Shown here one piece after another: positions 46,849 through 58,523 of a stretch of DNA of 64,000 bases. The stretch comes from Pholiota molesta (lineage: Eukaryota; Basidiomycota; Agaricomycetes; Agaricales; Strophariaceae): assembly GCA_014925825.1 (NCBI GenBank), contig JACGCK010000155.1:1-64000 (forward strand), read 5' to 3'. Both the position numbers and the translations under genes were made by a program. How positions within the stretch are numbered: position 1 is the stretch's first letter; every line of letters begins with the position of its first letter. The notes below the pieces were generated by a model, which was not told the origin of the DNA, did not search any database, and saw nothing but the letters and a program-made list of their open reading frames with translations.

Positions 46849-48428
46849 TTACCGATATTCCGCTCCGCAGTCACCTATCGACGTGATAATAGTGCGCCCG
46901 TTAGAACGGTCTAAGATGTTTTCAATGTTGGCGTTGTCACTATCAGTCAAGTGAAATCCATAGACGTGTCGGTTTTCGTCTGGATGCTCCGATATACCAA
47001 GTCGGGCTCCTAGAAAGCATGTTTAATCACAGATGCAGAACGTAACGATAGAGATGCGCACCGATGATTACTGCGCCGACGAAAGGGTGGTCTAACACCC
47101 ATCTAGTCGCAATATTGGAGATACTCTTGCCGTGTCGATCGCCGATTTTCCTTAAAACCACAAGGAGGGCTTGGAAGAGTTCCCAGGATCCCCATGCCTT
47201 GACGATCATATCGAGATACTGAACGCAATGTCGGATGTTAAGCGACGACCAGAAGGATGGGAATCACGATAATCTCACCTTCCGTTGAGAAGGCGTGAGA
47301 TTTCCAGAGTATGGATCGGGTTCTGGAGATCCAAGCCACTTGTCAGCCAAGAAGCCCCCGCACTGAGGTATGATATCATTGAACGAATGGGTAAGCCGAG
47401 AATATATCAACGTTCACGCACCAGGGTTCCGTATGTCAGTAGTTTGAGGCCGTGTCTCTCACAGACATCGGACATCCCATGGAGAGGTCTGGTATCAATT
47501 AATGAGAACTACACGTGGGATAGAAGTAAACAATCGCGCGGGATGGGAGAATAGAACGTAGTAGAATTGCTACCTGGACTTGATTTGATACGATGGCTCC
47601 AGGCCCGAGCTCGGTACATATCTCGTCTGTCCTAATCGCGTCGAAATTGCAAAGCCCAATGGCGGATATTGCACCATTAATCTTGAGGTCTAAAAGAAAA
47701 TCGAGGGCGGTAATGTAACCCTTGTCTGAGTAATCCTGCCAATGAAACTAGAATAACCTCAGGACCTGAATAGATCGAAAGAGAATCTGAAAAGTTACGA
47801 ACCTGCAGTAGATCGATGCGGTTGGTTCCCATACGCTCCATGCGCTCGAGAACAGCAGCTTGAACTACTGCTCTAGAAGGGTTTATGCGTTTAAAAACAC
47901 ACCATTTCGTTGCGCCGAGCACCTGTTCTGGGGCTGGGAGCGCTGCCCGAAATTGTCCCTGAACAACGTATCGCATCAATTGGGTGTAATAGCGTTAACA
48001 GCGCAGATGAAGCGTACGAAGATGATTTCTGCACTACCATAGTGATCGGCTAATTATGCACAAGTGCGCTATGTTGATCAGAGAGCAGAATCATAAGCAG
48101 GACCCTCGTGCTTACCCTAGTAATAAGATTAGAACCAAAGAGCATCAGACAACCTCTCAGCGTTGATCATTGAATACGCATGCATACCATATCTATAAAA
48201 CCAAGAAGAACGATAGTGATAATTATATGAGATGAAGAAGAGGACGTGACGAAGACACGTACCAAATGCTGTATAACCCATCTCGACATGACGTGCCATC
48301 CCCTGACGAACCTTTCCAACAGAGGCACTTCCCCAGGCATTGCTAGAGAGTTGCCATAAACCGGTCCATATTCGTGGCACAACGAAAGGACCCAAACGGA
48401 AGGTTTCGCGATGCGAGAGAGACGACAT
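46849..48428 (-). CDS. Aldo/keto reductase
   Basis: Exons: 48428-48263, probable micro-exon 48192-48188, 48049-48018, 47958-47803, 47747-47574, 47508-47422, 47362-47279, 47218-47062, 47009-46849; about 340 aa. Family blocks are clear: start LGPFVVPRIWTGLWQLS, GYTAF..ADHYGSAEIIF (active-site Asp/Tyr region), RMGTNRIDLLQFHWQDYSD, GAISAIGLCNFDA, VSNQVQFSLIDTRP, GLKLLTYGTLCGGFLADKWLG and the NADP-binding C-terminus ATRWVLDHPFVGAVIIGARLG. Such TIM-barrel enzymes reduce aldehydes and ketones with NADPH. The catalytic Asp of FDMADHYG is encoded only if the 5-6 nt micro-exon at 48188-48192 is used, and that is in frame only if one G is missing from the run at 48187-48188. Skipping it gives an in-frame but Asp-less protein. 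The start at 48428 matches the family. Confidence 0.85.
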
Positions 48429-48863
48429 CGAGAGCTGGCCCCTATTATCACGTCGAAAATACTGCGGCCTTTATAGGTGTGGCAATGTATAGGCCGGCGA
48501 ATAGTGCAATACCGACCAGAAAATCGAAACAAACTGAGTGGGTGGGAAGTGGACAGAGTCGAGCCGTCATTTGTGAGTGTGACAGTGTAAGCCAACCAGC
48601 CAAGCGAATGAAACAGACTTTACGATTATTGATTGCAGGGACCTATCTAGCCGAGGACGAGATTAGACGACATTTATTGTCCGCCGCTCGCTCCCCGATT
48701 TATCAACCCCGTATGGACTCTGGTCGATCTGGAGTTTAGCGGCTACGAGAAAATATACCGGAACAGTCCCCGCGGAATCAGAACTGATCTCTTTTCGGGA
48801 CTCAACAGATCTCTTTACCTTCTACGTCCCTGATACACACGATTTCGATTTCGCTTTCCAGAC

Positions 48864-48870
48864 TATAAAA
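48864..48870 (+). promoter_or_regulatory. TATA box of the 48967-49756 gene
   Basis: TATAAAA at 48864-48870, about 100 bp before the start codon, followed by a pyrimidine-rich leader with CCTCTTCTACGCC. Confidence 0.45.
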
Positions 48871-48966
48871 CCTTGACCACTATGAAAAGGATTTTCAACC
48901 ACCTTTCGTTGAAGCCCTGCAAACGCCATCCTCCCTATACCCTCTTCTACGCCGCTCTAGACCACG

Positions 48967-49756
48967 ATGCCTGCTCCAGAAACCGTTTTCCAAAAGCATC
49001 TTGATGCACGACCAGCCCTTGGGCATGTGTGAGTTCTGCCGTGTTACCTTGAGATGTACAATGCTCATGTCGTCTGTAGAAATTTAATGGTGGACACATT
49101 CATTGCCAATGCATCCCCAGACGAGTGCGTCGTACCCAAGCATGGATCCATGACCAACACTAACCACTTGCGCTCCACAGTCTTCGTTCTATTATCCGAA
49201 ATTTGTTGGCAACAGGCCCACCTGGTATTGCTCCGGCATTCTCAAACGCAGCGCGGTCTCGTCTACGCCAAACGATATCCAAACCTCTCCCCAGCCCCTA
49301 TTCATTATTCCGTAGGCAGACTCGCGACGGCTACGCTGTACCTTTACCACACCTCCAAGACGTCTTGACACGAGCGCGATCGCTTTACGGGGCAGGCTTG
49401 GGATTCTTGAGCTTGCCAGTGCTGGCGTCGATAGTGCGAGCCACTATTGGTCTCCGATGGGAAGACGATGGTGATATGGCGGATATCCTTGCCGTTATTG
49501 ATGCTGATATCGGTCAGGCTATACAGGTAAGTTTCCTACCCCCATGTCACATACTACACCCGAGACTTATCAGACCCATTCCCAGAGCTCGAAGGAAGAA
49601 ATCGAAGGAAGTCGCGTCATGGACCTTGCATCAGCACGTGAAGCAAAGAATGAGTTGCGCTCCGCAGTGAACGACAGCATGGCCGACGTTGAATCTTGGG
49701 GTGGTGAATTTCCATTCGAAAGAGCTTCATCAAGTATCGAATATTGGAAGTTCTGA
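48967..49756 (+). CDS. Fungal protein of unknown function, 207 aa
   Basis: Four exons: 48967-49028, 49080-49124, 49181-49526, 49586-49756; canonical GTGAGT, GTGCGT and GTAAGT donors and all phases close. Starts MPAPETVFQKHLDARPALGH. Residues about 37-55 (DLRSIIRNLLATGPPGIAP) precede a basic segment (AARSRLRQTISK). A hydrophobic stretch LYGAGLGFLSLPVLASIVRA may be an amphipathic helix or one membrane segment. It is followed by GLRWEDDGDMADILAVIDAD, which is strikingly acidic, and a charged tail with EEIEGSRVMDLASAREAKNE ending in EYWKF. It has the look of a conserved single-copy fungal protein, but I cannot name it. Divergent from the aldo/keto reductase; their start codons are 538 bp apart. 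Confidence 0.72.
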
Positions 49757-50090
49757 TTCTGCGATAGCACCACATAGATTACTTACATATAGTTATTGTT
49801 CCTCCTTAGTTGTCGTCTGCTGTGCTTGCTGTACAAAACCATCTCAAAATGACCTCTGTCCTGCTTTAATCTATTTATAGTGTACACAATTTCACGCGCG
49901 CAAGGAAAGGCTCCGTGATTTATCTCATCCTAGACACCAAGCACGAAAGTTCAGATTCAATAATCTAGTAGTGTGAGAATCGAAACAGTGCACGTTGAAG
50001 ATTGGGAACCAAAATAACTGTAAGTTACTTGCGAATTTCGTATAGTAAAGGTGGGAACGTCGCCAATAATATTCGCAGGGAGAAATTCTT

Positions 50091-50680
50091 CTAGATCAGA
50101 ATCCTCGCACAAGCACGGAGTATTTGCACATGATTCAGATGTGCCGGCCTATTCTCGTCACCCACAGTCAAATGGTGGCCACCTGGTATATTGACCAATG
50201 CGTGGATTCTTGTCGATTGGCGAAGTGCGACAAGCACCGTCTGGGATTTCAACACCTGAAACGGACAACAATTTGATGTATGGGAAGTAACTAAGCAGGC
50301 AGCTATATCTACATAGATGAAGAAGATGTCGTGGCGCGTGGCTCCAACGTGGTTTGGAAGGCCGTCAGAAGAGCGTTCGCTACGAGTAATATCAGTTTTG
50401 GGTAAGACACATACCTGGTTGGTTTGACTCTTTAGGAGCCACTGTTCATGATTCTGGGCTTGTATGGCGCTAGGATACCCTTTTCGCTGACAGTGACAAG
50501 CGACCAAAAGCGTTCGGCACAGCCGGCGCTGAGCCACCCGAAACCAACTCGTGATTCAACCGAGTTTAGCATTGCTGCGACTGTCATGGGTGATAGCTTG
50601 ACAATGTTAGTATGCGAATCGGTGAGTAATCGGTAGTACATCTTGAGTACATCTACATAATAATTTTCACATATCAACTC
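50091..50680 (-). pseudogene. Truncated alpha/beta-hydrolase-like remnant
   Basis: Readings on the minus strand: SRVGFGWLSAGCAERFWSLV at about 50572-50513; HEQWLLKSQTNQ before a good donor GTATGTG near 50415; and after a CAG acceptor near 50260 a C-terminal part LKSQTVLVALRQSTRIHALV followed by NIPGGHHLTVGDENRP to a stop at 50091. The GGHHL segment looks like the catalytic-His loop of alpha/beta hydrolases of the serine-hydrolase-like type. The nucleophile elbow and the whole N-terminal half are missing and the first two pieces lie in different frames, so it is most likely a relic. Assignment is tentative. Confidence 0.35.
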
Positions 50681-50699
50681 ATTATATAGTAGTCACACG

Positions 50700-53600
50700 C
50701 TACATATGTTCACAACTAAGGTTTCGGCCTTTTTTCGAACTCAGACGGCATTTAGTCCAAGGCAGCATCCACGGGTGCCGCTTTCCACTTTCCAATTCTG
50801 TTGCTTGCAACGTTGATTTCGGTCAGACAGATTTACTTGTCCGCGAAGTGTACATTAACCTGTTTTTTTTCACATCGCTCTCGATCGATCGGACACGACG
50901 GTTATGTTAATAGGATAAAGTAGGTGATATCGCGTAAGCTTTCCACTTCTTGTACAGCTCTTCTCACGGCACGACGGGCGCCAGAAAAATATATAATACG
51001 TCGAATACAACTTCTGAGTAATTTTCTTTCCTCAAACTCCGAACCCATCCTCTCATAATCCACTACTCGGGAATTTATGTACGTATGTATGGTAAATAAA
51101 AGCCCCTTTAGAAATTAGTCAAGGGATGGTTACTAAGTAACTTGGGAGAATATAAAACAGCGGTGGCATTGACCGTGGTTTATTTCATGTTCATGTGCCG
51201 TCACGAAGTCATGGGAATTACAATCGGATGTATTATGATTATCGAGACCTCCATCTTAGTGTTGTGTGTCAACTGGAAGCCCTCAGAATGTTTCGCCGTG
51301 ATATACGAGATATACATATCAGACTCCTAATGGTGCTGTTGTACGTCACGTCGATTTCGAACAGAGAAATAATCATTCGTGATATAAAAGGTAAGGTTTC
51401 ATTGGTTCATCGCCTCCATGTTGTTCACCTGAGCATGAGGCTTGCAAGCTCGAGGAATTTCTCCGATTATTCTTCATAATGAAATCAGCTTCGATGACCA
51501 TAATCGTAACCACGCACGAAATACCACCGCACATAAGTAAGCATAAACGCCGTTGACTCTAAACTCCGTCGGCATTCTATAAATTTCCCGACTTACGTGC
51601 TCGATTAAGTCAACGAGAGCAGTGAAAGGACGATATCTTCAACCTCATCGGCGGGTGAAGCAACTGATTCTGATGAGTATGGAGTAATCAAAATATAAAT
51701 GTTAGATAATCTTACCAGAGAACTTGTATTTATTATCTTTAGGGCGTATAACACAAGTTATTCAATCATAAATAGGCAAGGATCCTGCGCACAAGCCTGG
51801 TGGGCGCTCCGATGTGTGTCGCCGCAGCAAGTCAGTCGAGCATATCTTTTATGTCACGAAAAGGGCTGCACGTAAATCTGACCGAGCCCATGACACACGC
51901 GCTGTATTTTACACAGGATCATGTATAAACGCATACTTGACTGCAAGTGACGCCTTCGAAGTTTCTAATGGTCAGTACTTATAATCGTAGTAACTTTGAG
52001 GCTCATAGGTTTCCAGTTTAGCGATTCAAACAATATATATATTATTTTACTACTTGGCCGAACCTCTATAGCTAAAAAAATATTGATACGGCTTTCGCCG
52101 TGATGTCCAGAGTCCACTATCTACCGCTCGAAGCTTAGCCTTTCATTGGTAAGAAGTTTCATGGATTTAGCTAAAAATGTACAATTCCCTCAGAACCTAA
52201 ACCTTACTTCTAGTTACTGCAATTCGAGTTTGATTGTTAATAACTCTTGTTAAAGAACGGTAGATAACGAGAGAACCACTCTTCTGGAATCATGGTTGGC
52301 AGTTATTGTTCTTGCCCGTTGATGTCACGGTGGTGCAACAGAATTTGAGAAAATTGATTTATCACTGACCATGGATCCTGTATACAAGGCAATATGCATA
52401 AATTACGCGTGGTATATGGTTGGTTTATCATGCAAAGAGGGCTAGTTACGCATTCGCCCATCCTTTGACTTGCTCTTACAACGTACCATATTGAGTTTTG
52501 ACGCCACTTGGATGGTCGGGATTAGTATTATGTACCAAGTAATGCCTCCGCTCACCATGGTTGTTTCGTTTCTGGCTGCTTGACGTACGGAGAATTGTAT
52601 CACTATAACACTCAAATGCAAATGCTTGAGAATGATTGTATAACGAGTCATAATATTAATAGGAGCGTAACCTTGCAATTCGACGCTTGGCTCCGGATTT
52701 CAACGCAACCAATGAACTTGTTCATTTCCAAGACGCCTTAACCGCATAGCACCCCAAACCCCTCTCTATCCTCTGATCGTGTTCCTCGAATCCTTCCGGG
52801 TGAAAAAAATACATAGATATCGTAGATAGCCTTCGAAGAACTTGCAACTGCATACATCATTCTATGAACTTCTATCCCTGGAATGACGGACGCCAGACAG
52901 AGGACGGTATTGCAATGAGGTCTGTGGGAGATTGAACATCGACCCTGGCGTCTCTCCATTCTGTTATGAATCACTTCCAAACAGAACTACCGTGACTGCA
53001 TCTCGAAGGCTCCCAAATATGACAGGCAGCCCAAACCATCCAAGAAAGCGCCGGTAATCATTTCTAATTAGCGCCTGCGGGGCACGGACCGGAACCAACG
53101 CAGAAAATGTACAGGTTCATAATAATGATGTTACTTAACTACTTGCCGACACCGTGCTTTGCCTATTTCTTCTTCTGATTCACGAAGTAGAAAAAAGGTT
53201 CATATTTCCGAATTTAATGGGCGCGTGAACATGAACATAAGATACGAAAAACCTACTTACAATTCCGTTATGAATCTAAATTGAGATACAATCAGCACAC
53301 CATCCACGAAATGTCAGAGCCGACGACGAGTCACTTCCAAGTTACCATGAACAACCACGCAAATAACCCTTCTGTGTAACAAAGAATGCAACGCAACTCG
53401 TTGGCGAATCTACAATGAGCTGTCTCCATTGCATTTCTCATCAGACCTCGGCAACTCAATGTTAAATCCGGACGACGCTAGATCCCATGGAACATGTGAT
53501 GGTTATGGAAAGTGAGACCCAGAGCGTCTGTATTTGTCGATGTAGATCATGGACTATCTAAATTCTGCTAACGTGCTTGTTTTGCGTTCGAGAAGACATC

Positions 53601-55420
53601 TATGGGCATTCGGTAGCGAGAGGATGATAGATTAGCTGGTACTGGTGAATATTCAAGTTTCTCTGAGCACAGGGTACGGAAGCGCATTGCACTCGCGCGC
53701 CAGGATAGGATACAGACAGCGGAAGGTAAGGTAGAACTCGAAGTGTCATAAGCTGATGAATGCTAATGAACAAAAGCGGCTGTAAATGACATACATTTCA
53801 CTGACATACAATTCATTTCACTGGCCCATGTATGCGACTGCGAGTACGATTTCCTTCGCGTTCCCTAGCGATCCATATGAAATTATACTGGCAACGACAG
53901 TGTCCGAAAAGAGCTTGCTGGTTCAGATGTATACTCCATCTGAGAAGGATCGCGAATCCCAGATACAGGTACGACCGGCAGATAGTTGAGCACCTCTGTG
54001 TGAATCGCAGGGCGTATACTACTTACCCTTTAGATGGGAGGAATGCTGTCCCAGAAAACGTTGGACTAAGTATAACAGGCGATCTTTTAAAAGCTACATA
54101 CCAAGGCTCCATCGGGGCTCTGCAGAAGAGGCGACGTCGACGTTTGACAACGGCGGTACTATATATGTGGGCAATTATCTTTAGCGCCTGCCATGTATAC
54201 GCGTCGTATACTGGCCATTTCGCGTATCGTGTGAGCGTAGTAGATCGATCTGGAGTTGGGGTGACTATCAGTGCTTTGTGGTACGTTGGTGTCGGGACGT
54301 ATTAACAATACATACTCGTGCCCGCGTTTAGTATCCGTGTTCAAGCACTCAGCGACGCGTCGCGAGATTCATGTGCACGCCTTCTAAGATGAATCGACGA
54401 CCATACTACCGAATATCAGACCGATATCTTATTTCTACGAGCAATGTCGAGGGAAAGTTCGAAGTGGATGGTAGGCAAGACTCACGTGGGGCGGCGTGTC
54501 CAGAGTTCTCCTCATCCAGCCGTACTCCGAGCAGCCGAAAAAATATATGAGAAGGACATCGGTGAATATAGTGCAGCAGAGCACGGTACGCATAACGTGT
54601 TTAACCAGACTGTGGGCGGTTATAGGCGGTTGTGCGTCAACTTGTAGTTGCAATATATTGATTCCATCCACAATCCGCAGCACGGCAATCTGTCTGGGCA
54701 TTATTTACCGTCTCAACGTGGCGTGAACGTGGATGTGGATACTTTATTACACTTACTTACGATCCGCCACGCGAGGTGAATACCCTACGCGATTACTTTC
54801 ACGGGGATAGTTCGCGTTGTCGGCCTGTATCAGGGTTTTGACTTTCTGACAGACAACCATGGATGCTGCCTTGAGCGGATAGTTGGGTGCCACTGTCATG
54901 GGAAGAAATCGACGAACTGGAGCCCGAAGGCGGCCGTTCCTTGCGTTTGGACCCGTCACCGCGCGTGCGTCTCTCACATTAAGTATCCACGAGCCGCCAG
55001 ATGGAATAATAGAAGCCGGTGTATATTTCTGCTTCCTTTACTCCAGGCTTGAGAAGTAAACGACGAACACGCAGGATCTCCCCCGTCCTGCGAATAAAAA
55101 CCGCAAAAGTAAACACTGTCATGCGCTGCTTAGATAGGTAATAGGTCTTCGGTACTGTGAGATATAGGAACACCTAAACCGTAAACGCATCTGGAGGGCC
55201 ACAAGATCGCGCCCTATCCTCGGAAATTCTCCTGACAAGCGGCGTATACAAGATACGACGCCTGTGAACCGAAAAAATGCCATATTTTGGGGGCGCCGCA
55301 CGGATATAGGAACGCCGTCTGATTCATTTGGGACCACACCGTACGTAGGGAGGAATCTTCCAAAGGACGCAAGAGCGTCGCTAGAGGTCGCTAGGAAGAA
55401 CATTAGAAGAACATGGGCTA
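50700..55420. other. Gene-poor, AT-richer region
   Basis: About 4.7 kb without a supported gene. Short frames (under 160 codons) show no motif or splice continuity. No terminal repeats could be paired by eye. Confidence 0.4.
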
Positions 55421-55469
55421 AATACCGGTAACTATTCTGATCTCGTCCCGACTCCCCCATGGCGCGGCT

Positions 55470-57060
55470 ACATTGTCCGCCGCCCCATCTGGCGCGCTCC
55501 GAGTGCGCATGGGTCGCGTCGCGGAGTCTAGGCTGGGTCGTCGCCGGCGGCGGCCGCGCGGCACAGAATCCAGATCACGTGTGGGCAGGAAAGTCCCAGC
55601 CAATAGGGAAATAGGCTCGTTCCCACGGGCTGATGCTCGCGGAAAAGCCTCATGGGAGGGACGCCGTCTCTTCCCCGACCCCCATCATCCCATCCCCCGC
55701 CTCCTCCCCTTCCTCCCCTCGCCCGCCCTCCGTCCAGGGCCCACGTTTGTGATTGCGCTCCCGGATTCCTCTGTGAGGTCTTTGTGATGGGCACAGGCTC
55801 CGGCGGAGCCGTGTGTCCTGCGAGGGGCATTTTTACCAGCGCAGATATGCGGAAGACACGCGAGGTGTTTTTGCGGACTCGCACTCGAACCTCGTTGGGC
55901 GCTTTTTCCAATCTTCTCTCTGGCCTCTGGTTCTCAAGATCTCTATTTCTCTTCCTCAGTCTCGGACCAAGACAACACTGCATCTGGTAGCCATCGACAG
56001 CCTTGAATGGTTTCTTGGGTGGAGGGGTAAGCGAGAGCGCAGTCCTCACGAAGCCCAACCCTCCTCCCCCATCTCCCCCGGCGGCCGAATATCCTCCCGA
56101 ACCCGTTCCAACTAACCAGTCTACCTCTACTCTCAGGATGGCCTACACCTTCGCCCGCACCCCCCCTCAAAATGCCTCGTTCACCGCCAGGTACGCGCCT
56201 GATCCATATTTTTTTGTTTTCACTCGTCATCACTTCCGTCTTCCGTGCATTTTGGTTCTTCTCATCGGTTGTTCCGCTGCCAAGTTCTCCCCATCCCGTC
56301 ACCCTTCGCGGCCACAAGGCCAAGTGGGCGTCCCCACGCCCCCTCGCTCTGATTCTCTGACCCCACCCACGTTGGTGGTGACACCGTGCGCCGCCGTCGC
56401 ACCGGCAGCGTCTTTACGGGGGGCCACCACCTACCTCGTGCTCATCCATCTGTCTGTGTGGTCTAGACGCTTCGCGGTGATAGCCAGTGTGGCTCGGGGA
56501 ATGGCTCGGGACCCCGGGTGAGTTCTGCGGTCGTTCGGGGTTCTAGCCTGTAGGTGTTAGGGAAACGAGGGTGTTTCTGAGTCTAGGTGTTTCTCCTTTT
56601 GCGCGCGGCGGCCGCGCCAGCGCCATGTGCATGCAGAGGGAGAAGGGATAAGGATGACGCGGTCCGTTGCCTGCCGTGTCTTCGCACCTGCTTTCTTGTG
56701 GCCCGTTTTCGTTTGGTTTGGGGCGGGTGGGGATTTTCTGAATTTTTTGCGGATGAAGTTTGGGTGGTGCACGTATCTTCGGTTTTCTTTGGGGTTTGTC
56801 TGAGCTGCTGCGTATTGTGGGCTGGTGAATTCTGGTCGGGGAAATCAGGATTATGCGTTATCTTCGGTCACAATCTCCGGATGGAGGCGGGCCGTCAATT
56901 TATCTGTTTGCGCGTGTTTGTGATCCGAAGTTGTCAGTGCGAGCGGCTTGATTCTTCTTTACTTCACCATTCCCTCTGTTCAATCTTACGACCCTTGGGC
57001 TCAGACTAGCAGGCTTCAGTAACTGAAGCTGGATAACCCTCCTTTCCCTTTCTCTTCACC
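55470..57060. other. GC-rich upstream region of the copper transporter gene
   Basis: A sharp rise in GC content begins at about 55470. A short start-like reading at 56140 (MAYTFARTPPQNASFTA, after ACTCTCAG and before a GTACGCG donor) has no recognisable downstream exon. The sequence may be a long promoter/leader or an unresolved gene. The last 60 bp before 57078 are pyrimidine-rich (CTTTCCCTTTCTCTTCACC), as in fungal transcription start regions. Confidence 0.35.
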
Positions 57061-57077
57061 TTTTACCTGCATCGAAC

Positions 57078-57918
57078 ATGCCGCACTTATCGCATCTTAT
57101 CACTCTTAACGCGGCTTTCCTCCTGCTCTCAGGCGCCATCCGCGCTGTGCGCGCAGCGGACAACGGCATGGACATGTCGATGGACGGCTCCATGTCGCTC
57201 GCCGCGGGGGCGATGCGCCCGTATCTGCACTTCACGTTCGGGGGGGACACGCTCTGGTTCCTCGGGTGGGTGCCGGCGAGCCGGGGCGCGATGGCGGGCG
57301 CGTGTGTTGGCTTGTTCTTGTTGGGGGTGGTGGATAGGTGGTTGGCGGCGGTGAGGGCTGTGGCGGAGCGCGCGTGGCGGCAGCGGTATGTTCGCGTCCT
57401 GTTTCGTGTTGCTTGAACTCATGTCGATCCTCTTTGGCTGCGTAGGGAGCAGATCAGCGCAGCGAATCTGCTGAACGGATCCAAGGCATCGGAGAAGGAG
57501 AAGGCGAACGGAGGGGCGCGCCCTGGGCTGAGGACGCTGCGGACGCTGCCGCCGTTCGTCGCCTCGCACGACGTCGTGCGCGGGGTGCTGCACGCGGGGC
57601 AGGCGGCGCTGCTGTACACGTTCATGTTGGCGATCATGTGAGTGGCGTCTACGTCTAGTCTATCTCAGTATCTGGTTCTGCCGTGCTTCGCTCCGTGGCG
57701 GTCGCTGCTTCCCTCCTGCCTGTGCACGCCACTACTACTTACTTCTTAATTCTCTTTGGGTTGCATTTGGTGTTATCGCCGGATTGTGAGCTAATGCTAA
57801 TGTATGTTGCGCTTTTTATAGGACGTTCAATGCGGCGTTCTTTATCGCGATTGTGGTGGGTCTGGGGGTGGGTGAGATGTTGTTTGGGCGGTTTACGAGC
57901 GCCGCTGGGCTGCATTAA
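57078..57918 (+). CDS. Ctr-type copper transporter
   Basis: Three exons: 57078-57385, 57446-57637, 57822-57918; 198 aa with exact phases. The N-terminus looks like a signal sequence (NAAFLLLSGAIRAVRA) and is followed by the Met-rich copper-collecting segment NGMDMSMDGSMS with MxM motifs. Then come three membrane helices: around LHFTFGGDTLWFLGWVPASR to GAMAGACVGLFLLGVVDRWL; the second after VVRGVLHAGQAALLYTFMLA, where the usual MxxxM is represented by the FMLAIM region; and the third, AFFIAIVVGLGVGEMLFGRF, with the GxxxG-type packing motif. Ctr proteins form trimers that import Cu(I). About 600 bp downstream on the same strand lies a ferric/cupric reductase that could supply reduced copper. 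Plasma membrane versus vacuolar location cannot be decided. Confidence 0.88.
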
Positions 57919-58523
57919 CGCCTACTTGTACTTATGAACGGTGCTTTCGGGGTTCTTATTTACGTTGTAAGAGGGTGTATTAGTAGTTAGTAGTATAACG
58001 TTTTATGAATGCTGCTTCGATTTACTAGTAAGGGTACTATCAGGACACTAGAGTCGTAGGCTACGGTATGCAAGTGATGTGAGTGTGTGCATCGGCGGAT
58101 TGAGGGCTCTGCGCGTCGTTACCGCTATCCTTGCTGTTCCGCTGTTGTCTTTGGCTGCTAGCACCCCCGTCGTCATTGCCTGCGCCTTATTATCTTATCT
58201 TGCCTATTGTTACTCGCACGAAGACAAAATATTTTTCTGACCTTCCTTTCTGAGTCGTCCAGATTAAGCAAGATGTCACGGTCACAGGACACTGACCATG
58301 ATTGCGGCTGGTCCCAAACCACCAGTGCTATTTCCATCCAGACTGCCGCTGCAGCTTGCGATCCCCGCTGACCCCCTTTTCTTTCCTTCGTTCCCTCCTC
58401 TTTCCTTCTTCCCTTGATAGCGCGTCTTTGAGTTCTTAGTGTATGATAAGAACTGGACAGCGGACCAACCACATCCGACGAACTTCCGCCCTTTGACGAC
58501 ATACAGCTTTCTATCGAATCAAA

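Noticed and set aside
56141..56200. Start of another gene (MAYTFARTPPQ...) upstream of the copper transporter
   Set aside because: A donor follows but no downstream exon with coding character or family resemblance could be joined.
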